Positions 1 to 11,884 of a stretch of DNA of 64,000 bases are shown here, in pieces. Within the stretch, counting starts at the first letter, position 1; every line of letters starts with the position of its first letter. The notes below the pieces were generated by a model that saw nothing but the letters and a program-made list of their open reading frames with translations, made no database searches and was not told where the DNA came from. Source of the stretch: Hemileia vastatrix (Eukaryota; Basidiomycota; Pucciniomycetes; Pucciniales; Zaghouaniaceae); assembly GCA_030280995.1 (NCBI GenBank), contig JASXTE010000007.1, positions 12,835,501 to 12,899,500 of the forward strand, read 5' to 3'. Made by a program: the position numbers and the translations under genes.

Positions 1-467
1 GCAGAATTTTCATGTGCCAGCTCTTCCACTTCCACCAAGTATTCCACCACAGGACCAAACTGTAGCAGAAACTTCCTGTAACTGTGCAAGTTACCAACAC
101 CACCAAAAGACTGCCATTCACTGAAAACCTTGATCAGATCCACCATAGTGAACCTGACACCCCATCTATCCACCATCTCCCAACACAGTAACTTCCAGTC
201 CCTCTTCTTGTAGCCAGGCATGGCCACAACCTCCTCCTCCACTTCCCTATCACTAATGAAGAAAATAATCTGCTTCACCATGTCCAGGTAAGAAGCACCA
301 TCCACACCAGCAGCAGCTGCATACTTCTCCAGAAACCACTTCACATCTTTGCCATTAAACTTGGTACAATCCCAAGTTTTAATCCTTACACACTCCCTAA
401 CCTTCACAGCAGGAGGACCTTCCCCCCCACTGACAGTCACCACAGGAATAGAAGAACCAGAAGCCAT
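1..467 (-). CDS. gag, N-terminal part (element A), cut by window edge
   Basis: The minus strand reads open without a stop from an ATG at 465-467 to base 1 (155 codons). By eye it matches the N-terminal capsid-like part of the gag proteins of J (47,724-49,538) and H (63,039 onward): shared stretches include VDGAS, DMVKQ, FFISDRE-like and MVDRWGVRFTM. Gag is the structural protein that packages the element RNA. The start is supported by its place just inside a primer-binding site and LTR. The C-terminal half, with any zinc knuckle, lies outside the window. The family assignment is by resemblance to the neighbours only. Confidence 0.8.
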   Translation of the reverse strand, partial: MASGSSIPVVTVSGGEGPPAVKVRECVRIKTWDCTKFNGKDVKWFLEKYAAAAGVDGASYLDMVKQIIFFISDREVEEEVVAMPGYKKRDWKLLCWEMVDRWGVRFTMVDLIKVFSEWQSFGGVGNLHSYRKFLLQFGPVVEYLVEVEELAHENS

Positions 468-540
468 TCTTCCAGACCAAAATCACAAAAAAAAGGGCCA
501 ATCAAAGACAACAGAGATTCCAAGGAACTAGCAGATCTGT

Positions 541-558
541 ACCCCACGTTGGGTTCCA
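541..558 (-). promoter_or_regulatory. primer-binding site of element A (variant tRNA-Lys type)
   Basis: Minus-strand TGGAACCCAACGTGGGGT lies 4 nt inside the LTR edge at 563. It differs from the known tRNA-Lys1,2 primer site TGGCGCCCAACGTGGGGC (used, for example, by Mason-Pfizer monkey virus) at three bases, two near its 5' end. Reverse transcription of the element RNA would start here. Confidence 0.65.
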
Positions 559-562
559 GAAA

Positions 563-1300
563 TGTAGACAATCCTGTAGTACCAGCTATAGGCCTTGACC
601 AAGGGAGTTGGAGTAAAACTGGAGAGAAAAACCCCCGTACCTTTAGAAAAATAAAGTGAGATTTACCTGCTACAGTAAATTGGTTCCTGTTTACCAAAAG
701 CCCCTTTTCCAACACACTTGACTGCCTGCTCAGTCAAGAAAGTAGTCTACAGACAGACTACCAAGCCAAAGAACTGAAATGCAGACCAATTTCCACACCA
801 GAAAAAGCAATGATACTTGATGTAGGTTGCAAATCTACACCAGAGAGAGCAATAATACTTGATATAGCTTGCAAGACTATACCAGAGAAAACAGTTTCCA
901 AGTTAAGGTAAATGAAAAACTCACTTTGCAACAAACACAGCAAATTGTGGCCAGAAAACAGTTAAAACTGAGTGAGGAACAAAAATATCACCTCCGGATG
1001 GTTGTATGATAATTAAAGTTTCCTCAAACTGTCTTCTTAACTATATACACACAGGCCACTAACTAGCAGCCAATGCACACCAACAAATTTGGCGTTCTTA
1101 ACTGCCAAATTGCATAAAACCTCCCTAGAAACGCTTCCCAGCCCTCTATCACTGAGGCAGGCAGTCCACCCAACGTTGGGAGGCCCACCTGAGGCGGCCT
1201 GACCACCCTGAAGTCAGAAAACCACCAAAAATACCCAAATTACTTAGAAAAATCTACTACAACTACTAAAACCTTTAAAACACGTAATTAAGCTATAACA
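563..1300 (-). repeat. 5' LTR of element A (right edge uncertain)
   Basis: The left edge TGTAGACA is set by the adjacent primer-binding site. The partner LTR is outside the window, so the right end cannot be fixed; it falls between about 1,200 and 1,310, where homology to an unrelated leader begins. Inside is a 42-bp tandem repeat (795-836, 837-878, third copy partial from 879) and a CCCAACGTTGGG palindrome at 1,169-1,180. Confidence 0.55.
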
Positions 1301-1309
1301 ACATTGGGA

Positions 1310-1745
1310 CATGAAATGTAGAGAAAATTTAGCTCATTCTAATGGTACTAAGCACTTAACCCTAAGACTTAAGGTTAGATCGTAAAACATAAAAAACAAA
1401 ATCAAACAGCAATCTTTTTAAATAAAAAATGAGAAATCATCCCCTTAATACTTAGAATATGAAAAATGTCAAAAAGACATAAAATATAGAGAATAACTGG
1501 GGCTATCCAATGATAGTATTCAAATCTCGGTAGTCCTAATATTTTCTGAATAATTCTAGAAAAACACCTAATTATTTAAACAATGCCATTTAAGGCATAT
1601 CAAAACAACACCAAATAAACGAACCAAGGGATCCTCAAATGTTGGAAGACCACACCATCCCTACTGGTACCTCAATGTAGACGGTCCCTTGGTTGCCAGC
1701 TTCAAGATATCAATGCGCCGTCAACGATTCGGAAAGGCCCGCAAG
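1310..1745 (-). other. leader relic of element B (5' UTR and primer region)
   Basis: Bases 1,655-1,745 align by eye with the leaders of C (10,981-11,077) and, inverted, E (12,471-12,560), including the block ATTCGGAAAGGCCC next to the LTR. The rest of element B is missing to the left, where A begins, so A probably inserted into B. No coding sequence is visible here. Confidence 0.5.
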
Positions 1746-2215
1746 TGTCAAAGGGTCCTGATAGTCTTGAAGGTTTAACAGAGGTCCAACAGGGTGAATA
1801 GGTGAATTTTTGGGTTTTCAAAGTCAAAAGTACATATAATTTATCTTTTCTTTATTAACTCAATTTAAAGAGGTGAGATTTTTATAAATATTATTATAAT
1901 TATTGACTAGAATTACTTGATTGTAAATACTAAGGCAATAAATGATAGTAATAGATATCTATTTGTAAGAGTGGTATAATATAATTAAGTAAGTAATGAG
2001 TGATCCAAAAACAACCAGAAAAGGAGGGCTTTTATAGGCAAAAGGAGAGACAAAGCACAGATTTAACATCATATATGCGGGAGTATGAGAGAATAAAAAG
2101 AACATTCCAAGAAAATATTTTCAAATAATAAGATTGTTCTAGAAAGAATGTGGTTAAAATGTGTATTTACTGTATATGTCAGAAATAAATTGATTTATTT
2201 AAAAATTACAGTAAG
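1746..2215 (-). repeat. truncated 5' LTR of element B
   Basis: Starts TGTCAAAGGG directly beside the leader and aligns with the first ~470 bp of the LTR of F (17,932-18,774): shared blocks include TTTTATAGGCAAA-like TATA sequence, AGTATGAGAG and CAAATAATAAGATTGTTC. It stops abruptly at 2,215, where the LTR of C starts. The missing remainder does not resume in the same orientation after C. Confidence 0.7.
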
Positions 2216-3015
2216 TGTTGGTGGCTCTCTTGGTCTAGAAGATAGAACTGGAGGTCCTACAAGGGTTTGAAGGGTTTAATGGTCTCTCAAAAATATGGTA
2301 CGTATTTCTTTTAACTTTTAATGTTTTTACTCAAATTATAAGAGGTAGAATCAAGTTATTATTATTATTTATAGATTAGAATTATGTGGTTGTAACTACT
2401 AATATGATAAAGAATAGTAATAAAGGATGTAAATAATAATTTGTAAGATATGTAAGTAAGGAATAATTTGAAAAGTACAAAAAGAGAGGGACCTTTATAG
2501 GCAAAAATATGGGAAATAAAGACACATAGTTAACACCACCTAATACAAGGGTGTGAGAAGAAAACTAAATAAAAAAGAGAGTATATGAAATAATAAAAAA
2601 TATATTAAATGGTACGTCAATAAGGGTATCATTTTCATTTGAAATAAAACATGAGTTCCCTTGGACTGTCACAATTAATTAAACACATTTGATTTAAAAA
2701 TATTGATTCCACAGAAATTTAAATCTCTCAATAAAGGAATTTGATATTTTTAAGAATTTTATTATATTTTTAATATTATTTTTATTCCCACTCAGCTGTA
2801 TTATTGAGCACGGTGTTAGGGAGTAAAAATATATGGGACAATTACTTAATTTTTATTAATTATTTACATTACTTAATGTACTTAGCTAGTTAGTTGTAAG
2901 AAATACGTAAGTAAGTAATAAATAATTAATTATTAATAAGGATTTAAAAGGCGTGGTTTCATCTCAGTAAAATAATTAATTATATTACTGGGTAAGTCTA
3001 GTAGCCGGGATGACA
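2216..3015 (-). repeat. 3' LTR of element C
   Basis: Bounded by TGTTGG and GCCGGGATGACA on the plus strand, 800 bp, a few percent different by eye from 11,078-11,884. A polypurine tract (minus-strand reading of 3,016-3,027, CTCCCTCACTCT on plus) adjoins it, as expected for the plus-strand primer of reverse transcription. Confidence 0.88.
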
Positions 3016-3062
3016 CTCCCTCACTCTAAAAAAACAATAAAAAAATGCTATGATTTTTTCTT

Positions 3063-4400
3063 TTAATAATTTTTTAGTAGAGTAGGAAGATTAGATATCT
3101 CTTTCCCAGGTATCCCAGAATCATATTCAGATGATTTATTCTTGAATCTCAATAAGTATTCTGTACCTTTTTCAGAAGTGACTATTCTGTCATTCAGAAT
3201 TTTATCAATTTCTCCTGTCTCAGTGATTTCATTAGGGGTTTTCTTTGGTCTTCCCCTCCTTTTTTGAAATAAATCACTATTGGATGTGTAAGGTTTTAAA
3301 AGAGATATTGGAAAAACAGGATGTTTTCTGTCATATGGAGAATACAAAATAACTTCAACTGCATTATCTCCAATCATTCTTCTGACAACAAATGGACCAA
3401 CAAATGGGTATTTCAATTTGTTATTACCTTGTAAATTGAAGTTGACTGTATAAATAAATACTTCATCACCCTTCTTAAAAGTGTATTCCTTATGGGACTT
3501 TTCCCGTCTCTTCTTCTCATATTCAAAAGATTTTTCAATACATTTTTAAGCATGACTTCTGCAAAGTTGTTGCATTTGAAGAAAAGATTTTACACCAGGA
3601 TGTAAATGCAATTTAGGTATTTTATTATTGAGAATTTGGGCAGGATTATTTGGAAAATATCCAAGCCAGAGCTCAAAAGGCTTTCTCTGAGTAACAGAAT
3701 GAACAGTGCTATTATAAGCAAATTCCAACCCAGGAAGTAAGGTAACCAAATCATGAGTGAATCTTTTATTGTCTTTATACTCAAGGCCAAAGGCACAATA
3801 CCTTCTTATCATGTCCTCCAAGGTCTGAATCATACTTTCAGCTAATCCATCAGTCTGAGGGTGATGGGAAGTAGAAAATTATAGATCACAGCCACAAACA
3901 TCCATCAGAGACATCCAAAATTCAGAAGTAAATTTAGGGTATCTGTCAGAGATTATGGCTTTGGGAAAACCAGCAGTATTAAACATATGAGACCACCATA
4001 AGAAAGCTAATTCATTAGTGGAAACATCCTTGTGAGTAGGGATAAATTTACACATTTTTGTGAATCTGTCCACAATAACACAACAAGAGTTATAAATGTC
4101 TTTTCCAGCAATAAGTAATCCTGTTACAAAATCCATGTTTATAATCTGCCATGGTGCATAAGGAGGTTCAATATGTTGCATTAATCCAGCTCTTTTACCA
4201 GTTAATCTTTTTGATTTTTTGTAAGAATGACAAGTTTCAACATATAATTTGGTGTCTTCAGACATATTAACCCACCAAGCAGTGTTCTTAATTCTGATCA
4301 TTGTTTTTTCAAGATCAAAATTTCCAGCTAATATGTCATCATGACAAATTTTCAACATTATTTCTTTCATAGAAGGAGAAATAACAATAAAATTACTCAA
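3063..4400 (-). pseudogene. integrase with chromodomain-like tail (element C)
   Basis: The fragments lie in one reading frame separated by nonsense codons at 3,546-3,548 and 3,876-3,878. They hold a damaged HHCC zinc finger (CHDDILAGNF; the CDSC pair of relatives reads CHSY), a DDE core (NMDFVTG, ISDRYPKF, GLAES), a GPF/Y module (VGPFVVRRM...HPVFPISLLKPY) and a chromodomain-like end (IDKILNDR...EYLLRFKN). Integrase joins the cDNA to host DNA; the chromodomain of such elements usually targets chromatin. The nonsense codon at 3,546 is shared with F (19,301). Confidence 0.85.
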
Positions 4401-4511
4401 CTTTCATCTATAATATAGATATCTTTCATCTATTGAAAATTTACCTTTTTCCAAAGCCTTTTGGTACTTTGGTGGAAGGGCTTTAATTAATGCTTGTATT
4501 AAAGCATTCTT

Positions 4512-5877
4512 TCAATCATTTAATATGGTGCATAACCATTTTAAGTCAGTGTCCTTATCATATGAAACCAGAATAAGCTGTAATAGCTCTTCCTCCATAT
4601 CAACCACATATATCCCATAAATATGAATAATTTCATCCTCTGGATCATAAGCAGGATTATAGTCATCATTTGGTAAAGGTAACCTTGATGAAATATCCAC
4701 ATTTGAGTAAGCAATACCAGCCCTTTGAATAATTTTCATTCTTCCTCTGAATTATTGAACAGATACCTTCCATCTGAACATATTTCTGTTAGGTGTTTTC
4801 AAGTTTAAGAGGGATTTAACTGCACTGCAGTCAGTGACAATTTCAAATCTCTGGTCATCTAGGTAATAATGTAGCTTCTCTAGAGCCCACACTACTGCTA
4901 AACATTCAAGTTGAGTGGCACCATATTTTAATTCACTATTTCTCAAGGTTCTTGTAATATAACAAATTACTACTTCTGATACTTTATCATTCACCATTGT
5001 TTTTGATGGAGGGCGGCACCAAGACCAATAAAACTGGCATCAGTGTACAAAACAAATGGTTGATTAAAGTCAGCTTAAGCAAGAACTGATGCTGTCATCA
5101 AACAGTGTTTCATAGTGTCAAAAGCTCTCTGTCTTTCACTATTTCAGACAAAAGCAACATCCTTTCTAGTCAATTGGGTAAGGGGTAAAGCTATGACTTG
5201 GTAATTTTTAATTTAATGTCTATAGTATCGACACATTTCCAAAAAACTATGGAGCTCTCTAACTGTGGTAGAAGCCTTCACCTGTTGTATGGCTGCCACT
5301 ATGTTTTAGTCAACACATATCTGTAACCCTGAAACAACATGACCAAGAACCTTTAAAGAATGGAAACCAAATTTACATTTCTTCAAAGCAAGTTTCATAC
5401 TTATTTCATCCACTTTATGGAACACTTTACACAGATGTTTAAGATGGTCCTCAAATGTTTTTGAGAATATAATGATATCATCAATATAAGCGATCAGCCA
5501 TCCTTCAATTATCTCCTGATGGAATGTGTTATCCATAACTTTTTGGAAAACTGAAGGGGCATTTTTAGGGCTAAATGGCATCCTAACACACTTATAAATA
5601 CCCATATGATTAACAATCATCAGAAAATTCTGAGAATTCTTCTCAACACATACCTGGTGATATCCCTTGTTACCATCCAAACAGCTGATATATTTAGCAC
5701 CCTGTAAGGTAGCATGTATAGAGCTAATTCTAGGAAAGGATAGATATCATCAACAGTATAATTATTTAGTGCTCTATAATCACCAAATAACCTGGATTTA
5801 TCTTTCTCATAAGAAAATAGGACAGGTGAGATAACACAATATTTAGGTGTTTCAACTACCTTTTCAATAATATTCAT
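4512..5877 (-). pseudogene. reverse transcriptase and RNase H (element C)
   Basis: RT palm with the catalytic YIDD motif (GWLIAYIDDIIIFSK) lies in 5,306-5,680. The RT start is at 5,620-5,877 in another frame. An RNase H part (LECLAVVWALEKLHYYL, TDCSAVKSLLN) is at 4,752-4,997, with the RNase H-integrase linker to 4,512. Two frameshifts and several stops break it, including TAA at 4,752-4,754 (shared with F) and 5,075-5,077 (shared with E). These enzymes would copy the element RNA into DNA. Confidence 0.85.
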
Positions 5878-5901
5878 TTTTAAAAGGGTAGAGATATTGT
5901 T

Positions 5902-6725
5902 TTAAATATCTTTCCTCTTTGTGGGAGAAGCAGGATAAGGCTTCTTCTTCAAACTAGGTGGTATATCAGGTAATGGAAAAGACAATGAAACTTTCATTTC
6001 TTCTTTAACTAATCCCAGTTCATGTGACCCATGAGCAAACGCCATAGGAAAAGATGTTATCAATTTAATGATGGAATCTTTTTCCTCACCAGAGAGTTGT
6101 TCTCCAAAAGAAGAATTGTCAATTTCAGACATAAGGGCATGCATTTCTTTTGTTGATCTTCCTTTATATTGAACCACAGAATTACATGTGTTCAATTCTG
6201 GTTTTAATAATTTTTAGGGGAGGAAATCTTAATTTTTCTCTTCCCATTCATCCCCATTGTGAAACATTGGTTTTAGGGATCCAATTTTATGCCATACTTG
6301 GTTAAAATATCATTTCCTACAATAAACCAACTGCTTAAGTTATCATTTTTCATGACATCAAAATCAAAAATAGCTCTTACAAAACCATGGTTATATTTAA
6401 AAAACACTGTGGCTTTCTATTTACCAATGGGGGACAAAACAGAGCCATAACCTCTCCAATTTTCAGAAATGATAGGCATGAGTTTTGATTTATATTCTTG
6501 ATCCACTGATGCAAGTGCTCTTTCAGATACTACACTTCATCCAGCTCCAGAATCCAGAACAACTTCAATGCTGGTTCCATTAATCAAGACTAGTGCCTTG
6601 AGAGGGGCAATAACAATTGAGCTATCCTCAATGATCTTTATGATCTCAGCATCCTCAACTGTAGATAAATCATTATTATCAATATCAATAGTATTTAAAT
6701 AATGAATATCCTCTTCCAGCATCAA
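5902..6725 (-). pseudogene. aspartic protease and protease-RT linker (element C)
   Basis: LINGTSIEVVLDSGAG at 6,537-6,600 carries the DSG active-site triad of retroviral-type aspartic proteases, which cut the Gag-Pol polyprotein. A linker follows (5,902-6,195) with FPMAFAHGSHELGLV, the region just before RT in this group. The frame changes between 6,195 and 6,537, so the product is not continuous. Confidence 0.75.
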
Positions 6726-6734
6726 GATTTCTTG

Positions 6735-8598
6735 TTAAGATTCATATGAAATATTGCTAGCACAATCACTTGAAGTATCATCCAGTGCTATTGTGTAATC
6801 AGCATGCTCCTCAGTTTGTTCCACAAGATTTATCTTCTTGTCACAAAAATGGCCATTCTTCCAAGGCTTGTTGCACTTGAAGCAAGTGTTTGTTGCATAC
6901 TTTTTGGGTAAAACAGGGGAAGAAGGTTTACCAACCTTTTCCATAGTTTTCTGATGGTAAGTGGAGGGTTTCTTCTAAGTGGTTCTATGAATAAACCTTC
7001 TGGCATCATACTTGTTTTTTAGAAGGATCTCATTACAAGTTTTAATGAAAGAATAAGGTTCTCTGGTGAACTCAGTCCTAGCAACAATCAAGTCTCTCAA
7101 AGACATTGGTAATTTATAAAGGATCCTGTCCTTCCATAACTCAAACTCCATTTTTGGGTGCATTGCTTTCATGATTTTTACAAGTTTCATTAAGAGATCA
7201 ATAGGTTTATCAGTAGAAGAGCTATATTTAGTTTCCTCATACTGCCTTTGTTGAGCCATCCTAAATTTGGAGCCCCCAAATTGTGCTTTAATTAATTTTT
7301 TCCAATCTTCCCATGAGTAATCATTCCTATCCAGGAGAACAGATTCATACCACATTAAGGCTGCATTGGTAAAAAAAGAAATTAACTTAGACACAATTTC
7401 CTCATCTGGAAGTTTGTAAGAGTTTTTCAAGTTATCAATTCTGCTAATTAATTGCTGCCAATCAGAAGAAGAATCAACATCAAATTTTGGATACTGGTCA
7501 AGTTTTGTCCAATTCTTTTGATTTGAAGGAGTCTCCTTAGTACTAGCTTGTTTCTGAGTAAGAAGCAGCTGTAACTTCTCCAATTATGCAGTAATATCAT
7601 TTTTTAATCCTTCTGTTGAAGATAGTGGTGCATCATCAATTTTTGATAGAAACTCGTGGTATCAACAGGTATTTATGAAACTAATTTTACTTTAAATAAA
7701 CTAGCAACAGGTAACCTTGGAGCATCCTGCACCATATGTTCCTTTAAAGAAATGTCAGAATATTTTTGATCATTAAACAATGAGTTCGATTTCTCTTCAA
7801 TGGTTGTTAGTCAGGTTTTCACTCTTGGAAGACTAGATATACTCTCATTGATTGTTGCAAAAGATAACTGATTTTTATTTTGAAAAGATGAATAATGATC
7901 ATTCAATCTTTTCAGATTCATCTTATCTATATCTAGCTCCTGGCAACAGATAGACACAGTATCTTGTAATTTAGACAAGTAATTTTTAATATTTTGCCAT
8001 AAAGCAACCTTCTTTTCATGAGTTGCTTTATAATTAAACAAATCATCAGAAACTCTCTGTAATTCACTCATTAATGATTGATAACCCTGTTCAGTTAACA
8101 AACTATTAAACTTTTGAGTCAATTGCATATTGTTCATTATATGATTTTGCTTTGCAATAATATCTCTTAAATACTCATCATTAATTTTTGCTACATCTGG
8201 AGTGTTTCTCAAAAAGGAAACAGAGTAACTTTCCAGATTCTCATAAAACTCAGGATCAAGTGTTTCATCAATAACAGCCATATCAGGATTTATCATTGAA
8301 GTAGCAATTAAAACTAAAGGATTAGATACATGAGTGACTTGTCAACTACTCTTAGCCTCTACTGGTCTCACAGTTTCATCTCCTCTTCCAAAATTACCTG
8401 AAGGAACTGAATCAGCTACAATAAATGGTACTTGAGATTCAAAAGAGGGGCTTACCAAGGCTTGTTGGGCAAGATATGCATATTTTTTTTTCTTTTTCTG
8501 CCTCCTTGATAAGGGTGAGGAGGTGTGGGGTTGAATTGACTGGGTCTTGATGGACCTGTTTGAGGCAATTGAGTCTGCTGATGTTGAGACAGGTAATC
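6735..8598 (-). pseudogene. gag, central and C-terminal part (element C)
   Basis: Order on the minus strand: an IDP-rich segment with NPLVLIATSMINPD and a predicted coiled-coil stretch (7,811-8,296), a capsid-like segment (6,975-7,583: WQQLISRIDNLKNSY, LMWYESVLLDRNDYSWEDWKKLIKAQFG), then a zinc knuckle CFKCNKPWKNGHFC (6,735-6,944). The knuckle has C-x2-C-x7-H-x-C spacing, a variant common in Ty3/gypsy Gag. TAA at 7,584-7,586 is shared with E (14,928-14,930). Gag would coat the element RNA. The upstream boundary is solo LTR D. Confidence 0.8.
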
Positions 8599-9744
8599 TG
8601 TCAGCCAGGCTATTCCAGGAGTCCAGTAAATGATATATAAATTATAAAACTTTAAAGAGTGGGTAAGACTTGTATTTAATGAATATAACTTAATATTTTA
8701 TTGCATAATGAAATTATATAAGAATTTTATTATATACAAGTGTTACATTAAATTTATTGGTTATATATATTTTTATATATACAATTAAATTGAGCATAAT
8801 ATAATATATTCTACAAATAATGGCGCATTTTTATGTATTTAATAATTATAAATTTATATTTAATTAATTAAAAAACATATATTATAATTACAAGTGTAAA
8901 TTTGATTTATAATATATTTAAATTAATTACTTAAATTTATATATTAAATAATACCTCTCATATGATACTAAACAATAATTAAGGACGCTTCTTTTGACCC
9001 TTAATTGTGTTAGAAAAAAACAAATAAATTAATTTGGACTAAATTGAGATTAATTGCTTGTTTTGTTGCGTCAAATTATTTTTTGTTTCACTTAAAATAT
9101 CCTTTAATCAGAATGTACCATCTGTTGGGAATTATATTTCTCATAGTTCCTATGTTTCCAATCTTGTTTAGTTATTCACTATTGTCACTTACTGATTTGG
9201 GAATTAATGGCAGGGAAATTGGATTCTTAATTGGGCTTTTAATTATTTGTTTCATGTTTTTCTCTATATTGTTATGTTTCATTTACTCTTTTGATATGTT
9301 TGTTTTATTCCATTCTAATCATTGTATTTACAAATATAGTAGCGCTTCAGAGGACCCATTGCCTATAAAAGGGCCTTGGATAATCCCCTGTAGCCTTATC
9401 ACTTATTATACACTCAACAAATTAAATACAATTTTTATATTACGTTTATATTCTTTTTATTAGTAATAAAATTCTAATTAAAATTCTATATAACAATTTA
9501 AAGGTTGCTTTAAGTCTGATAGTGATCATAGTGTCTGCTGCGCATAGTCCTTACATCCTAATAATATTAGTAATTAATAATAACCTCACTTTTGTCACCT
9601 CTCAAGAAACCCGTCGTTGATTCCTCTCAATAAATTAAATAGTTTTATTAAATTTTATTTCTTTTATTACCCATACTCGTTTCCTCCTTCTCCTCCTCTC
9701 ATTTCTTTCCTCTTTTCTTATCTCTTCTAGACGACTGATCGACA
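8599..9744 (+). repeat. solo LTR D inside gag of element C
   Basis: Begins TGTCAGCCAGGCT and ends GATCGACA, with a 5-bp direct repeat TAATC at 8,594-8,598 and 9,745-9,749. Its ends resemble the LTRs of C, E and F, but in plus orientation and with an otherwise different interior. The coding halves of gag on either side become contiguous when it is removed. A solo LTR is the usual scar of recombination between the two LTRs of one element. A TATAAAA box is at 9,364-9,370. The open frame at 9,044-9,463 lies inside and is probably not a gene. Confidence 0.85.
9364..9370 (+). promoter_or_regulatory. TATA box in solo LTR D
   Basis: TATAAAA within GCCTATAAAAGGGCC. The same context (GCCTATAAAAGGnCC) recurs in the LTRs of B and C, which supports it as the U3 core promoter. 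Confidence 0.55.
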
Positions 9745-10224
9745 TAATCCCACTGGGTGTTTAGCCAATACCACTGCCACTTGGATACTTCCACCTTCTC
9801 TGGCTGCTGGGGAGCCAATTGTTGAAGATCCCTGGGGGGAGGAGGTCTCCTCTTCTCTTGAAAAAAAGCATCTATTCTTCTTACCTTTTCTTCTAGAGCA
9901 TCTACTCTTGAACTCAGTCTTAAGCTCTCTGTTCTCAATTCTTTTATGTGGGTGGAAAGGTTCTTTACTTGTTGAGTCAGAGGCATCTTTTTTATCTTGA
10001 GGCCTTTTGGAAATCCTTCTGGGGGGTTGATTGAAGGTTTCTGTTCCTGAGAATTTGTCTCCACCTGAATTTCTACTTCCTCCATTTCCACATCCTGATT
10101 GGTTCAATGATTGATTAATTTGAGATAATTTTTTAGTTAAAGGAGAACTTACAGAGGTAGCCTCATCATAATCAATCAGATCCAATTACTCTTCACGTGC
10201 AGCAGAAACACCTTGATCAGTCAT
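9745..10224 (-). pseudogene. gag, N-terminal part (element C)
   Basis: The ATG at 10,222-10,224 opens a frame like that of E (13,426), but a TAA follows after 12 codons. Two overlapping frames are used. Frame a (to about 10,060) matches the E start (YDEATSVSSPLTKKLSQINQ). Frame b (from 10,091) gives a coiled coil (LSTHIKELRTESLRLSSRVDALEEKV) and the VSKWQWYWLNTQWDY motif. b is +1 relative to a, as in E and G. Solo LTR D cuts the end. Role: N-terminal Gag domain, function unknown. Confidence 0.7.
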
Positions 10225-11077
10225 TTTTTAAATTTAAACTGAAATGAGGGAGGGAAACAATAAGATGAATTAGTTTTATTTTTTGCTTTTAATTAAAAGA
10301 AAAAATAAAAAAAAAGAATAAAAAATTCTTCAGGACAAAAGTCAACTGAAAATAATAATCAATTTATTTATTAATTCAAAATAATCTAATAACCAGGATT
10401 AGAAAATAATCAACTAAAGAAATAAATTTAAATTTTTAATTAACAGATTTATGATAATTATCATGATTTTAAATCAACTGAAAAATAATTAATTACCAGG
10501 ACTTAATTTCAACTGAAATAATTTAATATAATTTTATTTTGATTAATTATCAAAATTTTATTGTCAGGACAATTTGTCAACTGGAACAATAAAATTTAAT
10601 TTATAAGGACAAAAGTCAACTGAAAAAATATAATAATTAATTTTTAAAAAAATAATTTTATTATCTCTAGGACTAGGAACACAGTTGCTCTATCTTTGTC
10701 AACTAGGAAAAATAAGATAAATTTAAAAAAATAATTCCAATTTACTAGACACCTCCCTCTGTAAAATGAGCAAATTAATGCCACTTACAGAGTGCTGAGT
10801 AAAAGGAAATACATAGAGAATGAAAAGTGCAAAGTGACCCAAAAATAGTAATTAATATAATTACCACAAAAATATATGACTTTAGTCAATATATGAACCT
10901 AAGTTTTGGAGTGTAGTTTGATTCCCGCACGCAGCAAAAAAAATAAGTGGCGTGATATATGATGTTTGTCATTTTTGTCATCCACTTGTTCTTATAGGTA
11001 CCTCAATGGCAATGGTCCCCATGGTCTCTGGCCTCAAGATAAAGATGTACTGTCGACAATTCGGAAGGGTCCCCAAC
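10225..11077 (-). other. leader (5' UTR) of element C with hairpin array
   Basis: Long AT-rich untranslated leader between the 5' LTR and gag. On the RNA sense it holds about seven copies (10,333-10,705) of CAG-TT-GA(n)...(n)TC-CTG, with stems that differ between copies but still pair, for example GATTA/TAATC at 10,397-10,411. Next to the LTR is the putative primer site GTTGGGGACCCTTCCGAATT (11,058-11,077), which does not match a standard tRNA 3' end that I know. Confidence 0.7.
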
Positions 11078-11884
11078 TGTTGGTGGCTCTCTTGGTCTAG
11101 AAGATAGAACTGGAGGTCCTACAAGGGTTTGAAGGGTTTAATGGGCTCTCAAAATTTGGTACGTACTTATTTTAACTTTTAATGTTTTTACTCAAATAAT
11201 AAGAGGTGGAATCAAGTTATTATTATTATTTATAGATTAGAATTATGTGGTTGTAACTACTAATATGATAAAGAATAGTAGTAAAGGATGTAAATAATAT
11301 TTTGTAAGATATGTAAGTAAGTAAGGAATGATTTGAAAATTACAAAAAGAGAGGACCTTTTATAGGCAAAAATACAGGAAATAAAGACACGGAGTTAAAA
11401 CCACCTAATACAAGGGTGTGAGAAGAAAACTAAATAAAAAAGAGAGTATATGAAATAATAAAAAATATATATATTAAATGGTACGTCAATAAGGGTATCA
11501 TTTTCATTTGAAATAAAACATGAGCTCCCTTGGACTGTCACAATTAATTAAATACATTTGATTTAAAAATATTGATTCCACAGAAATTTAAATCTCTCAA
11601 TAAAGGAATTTGATATTTTTAAGAATTTTATTATATTTTTAATATTATTTTTATTCCCACTCAGCTGTATTATTGAGCACAGTGTTAGGGAGTAAAAATA
11701 TATGGGAAAATTACTTAATTTTTATTAATTATTTACATTACTTAATGTACTTAGCTAGTTAGTTGTAAGAAGCACATAAGTAAGTAATTAATAATTAATT
11801 TTTAATAAGTATTTAAAAGGCTTGGCTTCATCTCAGTAAAATAATTAATTATTTTACTGGGTAAGTCTAGCAGCCTGGCTGACA
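11078..11884 (-). repeat. 5' LTR of element C
   Basis: Bounded by TGTTGGTGG and CCTGGCTGACA, 807 bp, partner of 2,216-3,015. It adjoins the leader on its left and a truncated, oppositely oriented LTR on its right. Confidence 0.88.
11358..11364 (-). promoter_or_regulatory. TATA box in 5' LTR of element C
   Basis: Minus-strand CCTATAAAAGGTCC, the same context as in B and solo LTR D. It is the likely core promoter of the element transcript. Confidence 0.55.

Larger units (their letters stand above)
2216..11884 (-). mobile_element. element C: decayed Ty3/gypsy chromovirus with both LTRs
   Basis: Two alike LTRs (2,216-3,015 and 11,078-11,884) flank gag, protease, RT/RNase H and integrase remnants in the order gag-PR-RT-RH-IN on the minus strand. 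Integrase downstream of RT is the Ty3/gypsy order, and a chromodomain-like tail marks the chromovirus branch. The frame has many nonsense codons and a few frameshifts. Left flank GTAAG and right flank CTTAT do not form a target duplication, suggesting rearrangement after insertion. Solo LTR D sits in its gag. Confidence 0.9.

Noticed and set aside
9044..9463. 139-codon plus-strand open frame with hydrophobic residues
   Set aside because: Lies wholly inside solo LTR D, overlaps its TATA region and has no recognisable domain; probably chance in AT-rich DNA.
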